Source: M0108 sp044228795
GTDB taxonomy: Bacteria; Pseudomonadota; Gammaproteobacteria; Chromatiales; Chromatiaceae
Assembly (NCBI GenBank): GCA_044228795.1
Contig: JBGAUE010000064.1
Location: 1 to 12,214, forward strand
Direction of reading: 5' to 3'
DNA: 12,214 nt
The notes below the pieces were generated by a model that worked only from the letters and a program-made list of their open reading frames with translations, ran no database searches and had not been told where the DNA came from. A program made the position numbers and the translations under genes. Shown piece after piece: positions 6,944-12,214 of the stretch; the stretch's first letter is position 1; each line of letters begins with the position of its first letter.

Positions 6944-7967
6944 TACCAGGTATCAGCCCATAGCAGTGCTTCCCGGGTACAGCCGGCCAGGCATCCGCCT
7001 CCTCATCATGGCCATGGTCCTGGCCTTGGCCGCGGGGTTGCTAAAGAGTGTCCGTGCCGAAGGGGTTCCGGACCCCAAGGTTCCCGCTCAAGCGGCGCCG
7101 CTGCGCTTCTTTGCGGTGGGCGACCTACCCTATCACCGGGCGGAAGAGGCACCCTTGCAAGCCCTGCTTATGGCGGTGGTCTCGGAGCAGCCTCCTTTTA
7201 TCGTCCATGTGGGGGATATCAAATCCGGCGCTAGTCCCTGCACGGACGAGCAGTTGCGGAGAATCGCGGCCATCTTCCAGGCCCTGCCGGTACCGGTGGT
7301 TTACACCCCGGGGGATAACGAATGGACCGACTGCCACCGCCCGGGGGCTGGCGGTCTGGACCCCCGTGAGCGGTTGGCGCGCCTGAGGGATATCTTCTTC
7401 GCCGATCCGCGGGTGCTGAAGCTCGCCGCTCTGGGGGTAATCCGGGCCTCGGAGGAGTATCCGGAAATCTATGGCTTTGTGGTGGACGGGGTCCTGTTCG
7501 TGGCCTTGCATATCGTGGGCAGCGGCAACGGTCTCGACGCCGCTTATGCCGGGGCGAGAGCCGAGTTTCAGGCCCGTGACGCCGTCAATCAGGCCTTTCT
7601 GAACCGGATGCTCGACTCACCCGCGGGGCGCGACGCCCGAGCCCTGGTGATACTGCTGCAGGCCGATCCGCTCTTCGAATCCGGTAAGGGACCCGAGGGA
7701 TTTCTCGGGTTCAAGCAGCAGTTGGTGGCTACCCTGAGCCGGTTCCCTGGCCCAGTGCTGCTAGTCCATGGCGATACCCATCGGTTCCAGTACGATCACC
7801 CCTTGCGCGACCCGGCCCGCGGCGTCCCCTTCGAGCGCCTCACGCGGGTGGAGGTCCCCGCCTCTCCCCTGGTAGGCGGGGTTTGGATCCGGGTTGACCC
7901 CAGTGCGGCGGAGCCTTTTGCCGCCAAGCCGGTGTATGGGGTGTCATTGGAGACGTTGGGAAATTGA
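6927..7967 (+). CDS. Exported calcineurin-like metallophosphoesterase
   Basis: The 346-residue protein starts at ATG 6927, overlapping alaC by 17 bp, with AAGGAG about 13 bp upstream. GTG 6966 or ATG 7008 are alternatives. An arginine-containing N-terminus is followed by a hydrophobic stretch (about 27-37) ending SVRAEG, which resembles a signal peptide with AxA-like cleavage near residue 44. The metal-binding signatures are in order: FFAVGDLPYHR (Asp66), VHVGDIKSG (Asp97), TPGDNEW (Asn131), FVALHIVG (His195) and VHGDTHRF (Asp283, His285). The first motif lacks the classical D-x-H form (GDLPY). These phosphatases use two metal ions to hydrolyse phosphomono- or diesters; the substrate is unknown. 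It lies between alaC and hom and may be co-transcribed with alaC. A role in periplasmic phosphate scavenging is possible, not shown. Confidence 0.82.
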   Translation: MVSRANTRYQPIAVLPGYSRPGIRLLIMAMVLALAAGLLKSVRAEGVPDPKVPAQAAPLRFFAVGDLPYHRAEEAPLQALLMAVVSEQPPFIVHVGDIKSGASPCTDEQLRRIAAIFQALPVPVVYTPGDNEWTDCHRPGAGGLDPRERLARLRDIFFADPRVLKLAALGVIRASEEYPEIYGFVVDGVLFVALHIVGSGNGLDAAYAGARAEFQARDAVNQAFLNRMLDSPAGRDARALVILLQADPLFESGKGPEGFLGFKQQLVATLSRFPGPVLLVHGDTHRFQYDHPLRDPARGVPFERLTRVEVPASPLVGGVWIRVDPSAAEPFAAKPVYGVSLETLGN

Positions 7968-8059
7968 GCGAACGACCTGGACTCCTTTGTCACTGGACCT
8001 TGTCCGTAACCGCCATCCTCCTGCTTCCCCGCTTCTCGCCTCGCTATAGCCTTGGCCGT

Positions 8060-8111
8060 TATACTGCCAGGCAAGCATCGAGGCCCCGAGGCCAAGTCGA
8101 GAAGTCTTGCC
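8060..8111 (+). promoter_or_regulatory. Candidate structured leader upstream of hom
   Basis: TATACT (8060-8065) resembles a -10 box but lacks a good -35 partner. Just after it GGCAAG (8070-8075) and CTTGCC (8106-8111) form an outer 6-bp stem enclosing an inner GGCC/GGCC hairpin (8082-8085, 8090-8093; loop CCGA). The element sits about 90 bp before the hom start in the 232-bp gap after the phosphoesterase gene. No Thr/Ile-rich leader peptide or terminator with uridines is visible. Regulation is conjecture. Confidence 0.2.
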
Positions 8112-8199
8112 GTTGGCTCTCAGTCAGGTACTGGGCCCCTGTGGTGGGTAAGACGCTGCCAAGTAACCAAGCGTTTCAGAGAATATGAGGAATATAGCG

Positions 8200-9513
8200 A
8201 TGGAGCCGGTAAAGATCGGATTATTGGGATTAGGCACGGTTGGCGGGGGTACGGTCACCGTCCTGACCCGTAATGCGGCCGAGATCGCCCGCCGCGCCGG
8301 ACGCGAGATCCGCATCGCCCGCGCGGCCGCCACCCGGTACAACCCTGAGATCCCCGGTCTCGATCAAATCGGCCAGATCGGTGAGGATGGTTTCGCCCTG
8401 GTGGATGACCCCGAGATCGATATCGTCATCGAACTCATCGGCGGCTATTCGCCCGCCAGGGAACTGGTCCTGAGGGCCATCGCCAATGGCAAACACGTCG
8501 TCACCGCCAATAAGGCCCTCATCGCCCGCCATGGCAATGAAATCTTTGCCGCCGCTCGCGAACAGGGCGTGGTGGTGGCCTTCGAGGCCGCCGTTGCCGG
8601 TGGCGTACCCATCATCAAGGCCCTGCGCGAGGGCCTGGCCGCCAACCACATCGAGTGGATCGCCGGCATCATCAACGGCACCGGCAACTTCATCCTCACC
8701 GAGATGCGCGACAAAGGTCGCGATTTTGCGGATGTCTTGGCGGAGGCCCAGGCCCTGGGCTACGCCGAGGCAGACCCGACCTTCGATGTCGAGGGCATCG
8801 ATGCCGCCCACAAGCTCACCATTTTGGGCGCCCTGGCCTTCGGCATCCCGCTCCAATTCGAGAAGACCTTCACCGAGGGCATCTCCCGCATCCAGGCCCA
8901 GGATGTCGCCTACGCCACCGAACTGGGATATCGCATCAAGCACCTGGGTATAGCGCGGCGTTCCGGCCATGGGATCGAGATGCGGGTCCATCCCACCCTG
9001 ATCCCACGTCGCCGTCTCATCGCCAATGTGGACGGCGTCATGAATGCCGTCCTGGTCAAGGGTGACGCCGTGGGTCCTACCCTCTATTACGGTGCCGGTG
9101 CCGGGGCCCTGCCCACCGCCTCTGCCGTGGTGGCCGATGTCCTCGACGTCACTCGCGTCCTGACCTCCGATCCTGGCAACCGGGTGCCCCACCTTGCCTT
9201 CCAGCCGGAGGAAATCGCCGATATCCCGGTGCTGGCCATGGAGGATGTCGAGACCGCCTACTATCTGCGCATTGCCGCCCTGGACCAGCCGGGCGTCATG
9301 GCCGAGATCGCGGGTATCCTGGGCTCCGAGGGCATCAGCATCGAGGCTATCAAGCAAAAGGAGCCGGACGAGGGCGAGACCCATGTCCCCCTCATCATGC
9401 TCAGTCACCGGGTACGCGAGGGCCGCATGAACCAGGCCATCGCCCGCATCGAGGCCCTTGACACGGTCAAGGGCGAGGTCATGCGTATCCGCATGGAGAC
9501 TCTCGCCGGTTGA
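8200..9513 (+). CDS. hom: Homoserine dehydrogenase
   Basis: Hom reduces aspartate semialdehyde to homoserine with NAD(P)H, the branch to threonine, methionine and isoleucine. ATG 8200 has AGGA 8 bp upstream and gives 437 residues, the usual monofunctional length; ATG 8185 adds only five residues and lacks a good site. The N-terminal Rossmann domain shows KIGLLGLGTVGGGTV (5-19). Catalytic-region lysines are Lys105 (VTANKALIA) and Lys205 (AAHKLTILGALAFG). The family signature GIINGTGNFILTEM (156-169) and ADPTFDVEGIDA are present. A C-terminal ACT domain (about 354-430, YYLRIAALDQPGVMAEIAGI) suggests feedback control by an amino acid, usually threonine. It is separate from aspartokinase. The stop overlaps the TTG start of the next gene, implying coupling; thrC is not in the expected next position. 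Confidence 0.97.
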   Translation: MEPVKIGLLGLGTVGGGTVTVLTRNAAEIARRAGREIRIARAAATRYNPEIPGLDQIGQIGEDGFALVDDPEIDIVIELIGGYSPARELVLRAIANGKHVVTANKALIARHGNEIFAAAREQGVVVAFEAAVAGGVPIIKALREGLAANHIEWIAGIINGTGNFILTEMRDKGRDFADVLAEAQALGYAEADPTFDVEGIDAAHKLTILGALAFGIPLQFEKTFTEGISRIQAQDVAYATELGYRIKHLGIARRSGHGIEMRVHPTLIPRRRLIANVDGVMNAVLVKGDAVGPTLYYGAGAGALPTASAVVADVLDVTRVLTSDPGNRVPHLAFQPEEIADIPVLAMEDVETAYYLRIAALDQPGVMAEIAGILGSEGISIEAIKQKEPDEGETHVPLIMLSHRVREGRMNQAIARIEALDTVKGEVMRIRMETLAG

Positions 9514-10595
9514 TCCGGCGTCTCGACCTCCTGGTACCCGGCCTCTTCGGGCCGGTGCCCCTGCCGGCCAAAGACCTGCCGCCGGTGCCGCTGCTGACGA
9601 GGCTCTTGGGCCGCGCGGATCGGCGGCCCGGGCCAGGCGGAGTGGCGCTGGACGATTCCTCGTCAGGGCCAGGTCGGGCGGTGACCACCGATCCCCTCAC
9701 TACCCTGTTCGCCCTTTTTGGTATCCCCGCATCCCCCGACCAGGGCTACCCCAGTGGCCCTTTTTGCCGACTGGCCGATGGCCTGGCGCCGGATTCCGGG
9801 GTCTTTGTCTTCCATGCCGATCCGATCCACCTGCGCCCGGATCGCCATCGCCTGGTGCTCTTCGCCGGTCATCCGTTGAACGTCAGCCAGGAGGAGGCCG
9901 AGGCCTTGACTCTCCTCTTCAATCAGCATTTCGCAGAGGACGGGTTGCACCTGGAGGCCCCGACCCCTGGGCGCTGGTATCTCAGGGTCCAGCACCCTCC
10001 CGATCTGGCCACCAGTCCCTTGCACACGGCCAGGGGCCGGCCCGTCGCCGGCCTCCTGCCGCGGGGTCCCGACGCGCGCGCCTGGGCCCGTATCCTCAAC
10101 GAGGCGCAGATGCTGTTCCATCACGCCGAGGCCAACCACCGGCGCGAGAGGGCAGGCCTGCCCGCCATCAGTGGCATTTGGCCCTGGGGCGGTGGCCGCC
10201 TCACCGATTTTCATGCCCACGCGGACTATAGTCGGGTCTTCGCCACGGATACCCTAACCCTGGGCCTGGCCCAGGCTGCCGGTGTTCCCACCGCCCCCTT
10301 GTCCCCCGACCCGGCAGCCTTGCTAGCAGCCATGACCTCCTCAACCGGCGCTCTCCTGGTGCATTGGCAAGGCCTCTGGAATCCCGTGCTGGAGGCTGAT
10401 GGGGAGGCTTGGGCCGAGGCTCTGCTCGCCCTAGAGACCTGGCTGGCCGGATTCCTGGCTGGGATGGGGGGCAATTTCACCCTGCAGATCCTTCCCTGCG
10501 AAGGCGATACCTTCCGCTATCGCCCCCACCATCGTTACCGGTTGTGGCGCTCGCCCTTTCCCCTGGGTAAGCGCCTTACCGGTGTCATGAGCTGA
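9510..10595 (+). CDS. COG4255 / RpfE-like conserved protein
   Basis: The 361-residue protein starts at TTG 9510, whose last two bases form part of the hom TGA (TTGA overlap). GGAG lies 11 bp upstream, within hom, and no other plausible start occurs before the conserved part. The N-terminus has a hydrophobic LDLLVPGLFGPV stretch and a Pro-rich linker. Conserved-looking blocks are FHADPIHLRPDRHRLVLF (101-118), LNEAQMLFHHAEANHRRE (196-213) and SGIWPWGGGRL (221-231). This pattern is known to me from COG4255 proteins, including Xanthomonas RpfE, annotated as regulatory or as relatives of cofactor-independent phosphoglycerate mutase. Enzymatic activity is unproven, and the metal-binding Asp/His set of true mutases is not evident. 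No membrane helix is clear. Operonic with hom. Confidence 0.75.
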   Translation: MIRRLDLLVPGLFGPVPLPAKDLPPVPLLTRLLGRADRRPGPGGVALDDSSSGPGRAVTTDPLTTLFALFGIPASPDQGYPSGPFCRLADGLAPDSGVFVFHADPIHLRPDRHRLVLFAGHPLNVSQEEAEALTLLFNQHFAEDGLHLEAPTPGRWYLRVQHPPDLATSPLHTARGRPVAGLLPRGPDARAWARILNEAQMLFHHAEANHRRERAGLPAISGIWPWGGGRLTDFHAHADYSRVFATDTLTLGLAQAAGVPTAPLSPDPAALLAAMTSSTGALLVHWQGLWNPVLEADGEAWAEALLALETWLAGFLAGMGGNFTLQILPCEGDTFRYRPHHRYRLWRSPFPLGKRLTGVMS

Positions 10596-10622
10596 GGTGT
10601 CATGTTCGCGCCGGACATCACC
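10596..10622. terminator. Possible imperfect hairpin between convergent genes
   Basis: GGTG-TC-ATGT (10596-10605) can pair with ACATCACC (10615-10622), leaving a two-base bulge. It covers the 22-bp gap between the RpfE-like gene and the convergent alkene reductase and runs into the latter's stop codon. No uridine tract follows on either strand, so this is weak. Confidence 0.2.
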
Positions 10623-11703
10623 CCCCGGCTTTGCTAACCTGCCAAACGGGATAGTCCGTGTAACCCTCGGGCCCGGGTGTGTAGAAGGTCGCTGGGTCAG
10701 GGGCATTCAGCGGCGCGTCGACCTTGATCCTCGCTGGCAGGTCGGGGTTGGCCAGGAATCCGGTGCCAAAGGCCACCGCGTCGAGTGTCCCCTCCGTCAC
10801 GGCAGTTGTGGCTTCCTCGGGGCTATAGCCCATATTGCCGATCAGTACCCCCTGGTAACCCGCACGCACCGGCGTAACGACATCCCCCTGCTGCTGACCG
10901 AAAAAGTCACCGCGCATCAGGTGCAGGTAGGCCAGGTTGAACCTATTCAGTTCCGCGGCCAGCCAAGTGGCCAGGCCCATCGGGTCGCTGTCGATCATAT
11001 CGTTGTAGCTGTTGAGCGGAGAAATGCGCAGGCCTACGCGCTCGTTGCCCCAAACCCCAATCACGGCCTTGATAACCTCGAACAGCAGGCGGGCACGGTT
11101 CTCCCGGCTGCCGCCATACGGGCCGCCGCGCTGGTTGGTGCCGTCGCGCAGGAACTGGTCCAGCAGGTAGCCGTTGGCGCCATGTATCTCGACCCCATCG
11201 AAACCGGCTATTGCGGCGTATTCCGCCGCTTGGCGAAAGCCCGCGACGATGCCGGGAAGCTCCTCATCGGCGAGGACCCGAGGAACGACGTAGGGTTGCT
11301 TACCCGCCGGGGTATGGACCTCGTCGCCGGCAATCGCCAGGGCACTGGCCCCGATCGGTTGGTCCCCGCCATTGAGTTGGGGATGGCAGGCGCGACCGCC
11401 GTGCCAGAGCTGGAGGAAGATGCGACCACCGGCGGCATGGACGGCATCCGTTACCAGCTTCCAGCCCGCGGCCTGGGCCGCGGAGTGGATACCCGGCTCC
11501 CTCCAGAAGGCTGAGTTCCCCGCCATGACCATGGTGGCCTCGGCGATCAGCAGGCCCGCGCTCGCGCGCTGGGCATAATATTCGGCCATCAAGGCGTTGG
11601 CGAGGTGTTCCTCACCTGCCCGGCAGCGGGTCAGGGGCGCCATGAAGATCCGGTTGGGGGTAGTAATTGCACCGACACGCAGGGGGGTGAAGAGATCAGG
11701 CAT
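10618..11703 (-). CDS. nemA: Alkene reductase, Old Yellow Enzyme family (NemA-type)
   Basis: An FMN-dependent (beta/alpha)8-barrel oxidoreductase that reduces activated C=C bonds (enoates, N-ethylmaleimide) or nitro compounds with NAD(P)H in the cytoplasm. The frame from ATG 11703 gives 361 residues, close to E. coli NemA (365). Visible signatures are PNRIFMAPLTRCRA (16-29, FMN-contact Thr25), QLWHGGRACH (98-107), and the substrate-binding EIHGANGYLLDQFLRDGTNQ (172-191) with His174, Asn177 and proton-donor Tyr179. GGPYGGSRENRARL and late IGNMGY and FGTGFLANPDLP (FMN phosphate) are also present. His/Asn in place of the His/His pair of NemA or PETN reductase is normal in the wider family. No clear ribosome site precedes the start. 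The upstream 218 bp separates it from the 52-residue gene. Physiological substrate unknown. Confidence 0.93.
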   Translation of the reverse strand: MPDLFTPLRVGAITTPNRIFMAPLTRCRAGEEHLANALMAEYYAQRASAGLLIAEATMVMAGNSAFWREPGIHSAAQAAGWKLVTDAVHAAGGRIFLQLWHGGRACHPQLNGGDQPIGASALAIAGDEVHTPAGKQPYVVPRVLADEELPGIVAGFRQAAEYAAIAGFDGVEIHGANGYLLDQFLRDGTNQRGGPYGGSRENRARLLFEVIKAVIGVWGNERVGLRISPLNSYNDMIDSDPMGLATWLAAELNRFNLAYLHLMRGDFFGQQQGDVVTPVRAGYQGVLIGNMGYSPEEATTAVTEGTLDAVAFGTGFLANPDLPARIKVDAPLNAPDPATFYTPGPEGYTDYPVWQVSKAGG

Positions 11704-11868
11704 GATGATATTTAGCTGTCAATGTGGGTAGCAAGACGGGAAGGATCCGATTACCAGACGGCAGTTAGGGTGCGGCCATCGCCTTTTCAATCCTAGGGTC
11801 CGGCTAAAGGCTTGCTGTTGCGTTCCGCAAGGACCCATCCAGATCCCCCAAGGGTATGCTCATCCTCT

Positions 11869-11886
11869 CGCCGACCCATATCGGCG
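11869..11886. terminator. Perfect 6-bp hairpin downstream of the small membrane protein gene
   Basis: CGCCGA (11869-11874) and TCGGCG (11881-11886) form a GC-rich perfect stem with a 6-base loop, about 35 bp past the stop of the 11922-12080 gene on the minus strand. No uridine tract follows, so it may be a 3'-end stabiliser or operator and not a terminator. Another small stem, TTGCG/CGCAA (11818-11830), lies further toward nemA. Nothing else is evident in the 218-bp gap 11704-11921. Confidence 0.3.
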
Positions 11887-11921
11887 CCCTATTCCTTACC
11901 CTTATGCCCGTTTTGCCTCAG

Positions 11922-12080
11922 TTAGCCTGAGGACAGCCCCGACAGGCGCTTGCGGTAGCGCTGCATCGCGAAGTACCCCATGACGGGCAGGCCCAGGGTG
12001 TAAAGGAACCCAATCCCCAGAAAATCGTTGAGGTAGGGGTTCCTAATGACCTCGGTATCAAGAGACATAGCTGTCGACAT
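11922..12080 (-). CDS. 52-residue single-pass membrane protein of unknown function
   Basis: ATG 12080 is preceded by AGGTGA with 6 bp spacing, a near-ideal ribosome site, and the frame runs 52 codons to TAA at 11922. A polar N-terminus with SLDTEVIRNPYLNDF (6-20) is followed by a hydrophobic helix at about 20-38 containing GIGFLYTLGLPVMGYFAM. A strongly basic tail QRYRKRLSG follows, predicting an N-out, C-in single-pass inner-membrane protein. Size and plan resemble accessory small subunits of membrane complexes (oxidase or photosynthetic subunits), but no family was recognised. It lies 58 bp inside the right repeat arm and downstream, in the same direction, of the partial beta-barrel gene. 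A second in-frame ATG at 12068 is a less likely start. Confidence 0.7.
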   Translation of the reverse strand: MSTAMSLDTEVIRNPYLNDFLGIGFLYTLGLPVMGYFAMQRYRKRLSGLSSG

Positions 12081-12138
12081 AGGTTGTCACCTGAGATCCA
12101 AAGGGGTTAAGGAGAGGTCTTAAACGCGGGCAGGTTAC

Positions 12139-12212
12139 TAAGTCATTCACAAATAGTTCTTTAAACTAGAAAGCCAGGTTATAGCGTGAACCGACGTTGT
12201 TGAGAATCTCGC
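12139..12212. repeat. Right arm of 74-bp perfect inverted terminal repeat
   Basis: This is the exact reverse complement of bases 1-74; base 12138 ends the identity, and two extra bases (12213-12214) lie outside it at the contig end. It encodes the same C-terminal peptide and stop on the minus strand plus the same 27-bp 3' flank. Downstream sequences of the two copies differ, apart from a short AACCCC-N-TTGGA word at similar distance (104-115 and 12097-12108). Confidence 0.95.
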
Positions 12213-12213
12213 T
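12166..12213 (-). CDS. C-terminal fragment of a probable outer-membrane beta-barrel protein (second copy, partial)
   Basis: Read on the minus strand, the contig end gives SEILNNVGSRYNLAF followed by TAG at 12166-12168, the same as the left-end fragment with one additional upstream Ser. The terminal Phe and alternating hydrophobic pattern suggest the last strand of an outer-membrane barrel. The gene continues beyond the window. The 52-residue gene follows it in the same direction 85 bp after the stop. Confidence 0.45.
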   Translation of the reverse strand, partial: SEILNNVGSRYNLAF

Positions 12214-12214
12214 G

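Noticed and set aside
8140..8188. Short GTG-initiated leader peptide before hom
   Set aside because: No threonine or isoleucine run and no ribosome site; it simply ends at the hom ribosome-binding region.
8230..9408. 392-codon open frame on the minus strand
   Set aside because: It is antisense to hom, Gly/Asp-rich and without domain features; hom is unambiguous.
10581..10604. GGTGTCATG direct repeat at 10581 and 10596
   Set aside because: Nine bases spanning a stop codon, with no further copies; consistent with chance.
10597..11514. 305-codon plus-strand frame
   Set aside because: It is a shadow of the alkene reductase gene, which carries clear Old Yellow Enzyme motifs on the minus strand.
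11717..11722. TTGACA on the minus strand just before nemA as a -35 box
   Set aside because: The matching -10 position would fall inside the coding sequence, leaving no leader; no good -10 is present.
1..12214. Linear plasmid, virus or transposon with terminal inverted repeats
   Set aside because: The interior is chromosomal housekeeping genes with no transposase, polymerase, terminal-protein or capsid gene, and the repeats look like gene 3' ends and not mobile-element termini.

Overview
The window looks like a chromosomal contig from a high-GC gammaproteobacterium, most plausibly a purple sulfur bacterium or relative (Chromatiales). The reasons are the GC-rich coding style, the presence of a YgfX (CptA) protein, an AlaC-type aminotransferase upstream of homoserine dehydrogenase, a COG4255/RpfE-type protein, and a small REP-like palindrome between convergent genes. 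This placement is inference; no rRNA, tRNA or marker gene settles it.

Layout. Both window ends carry the same 74-bp AT-richer sequence in inverted orientation (1-74 and 12139-12212). Each arm reads as the last codons of a protein ending SRYNLAF plus 27 bp of 3' flank, which looks like the C-terminal strand of an outer-membrane beta-barrel. The contig therefore lies between two inverted copies of one gene, or ends where a repeat broke the assembly. Next to the left arm is a small protein gene (124-540) whose 3' end runs into a 92-bp composite palindrome (398-489). Then come a PKMT-like methyltransferase (minus), ygfX (plus), an unknown multi-pass membrane protein (minus), galE (plus), a signal-anchored conserved protein and an Mth938-domain protein (both minus, likely one operon). 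The plus-strand block alaC, secreted metallophosphoesterase, hom, COG4255/RpfE-like protein follows. An NemA-type alkene reductase (minus) and a newly read 52-residue single-pass membrane protein (minus, 11922-12080) close the window before the right repeat arm.

How the genes fit together. Most of the window is ordinary metabolism: alanine synthesis (AlaC), the homoserine branch of the aspartate pathway (Hom), UDP-glucose/UDP-galactose interconversion for surface polysaccharide (GalE), and a flavin reductase. hom and the COG4255 gene overlap at their stop and start and are probably translationally coupled. Genes are tightly packed and the strands alternate. There is no gene-free stretch over 300 bp; the longest are 7968-8199 and 11704-11921.

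I found no complete mobile element, CRISPR array, defence island or obviously new multi-gene system. The least explained features are the inverted terminal repeats, the palindrome that meets the end of the first gene, and the 52-residue membrane protein next to the right repeat.
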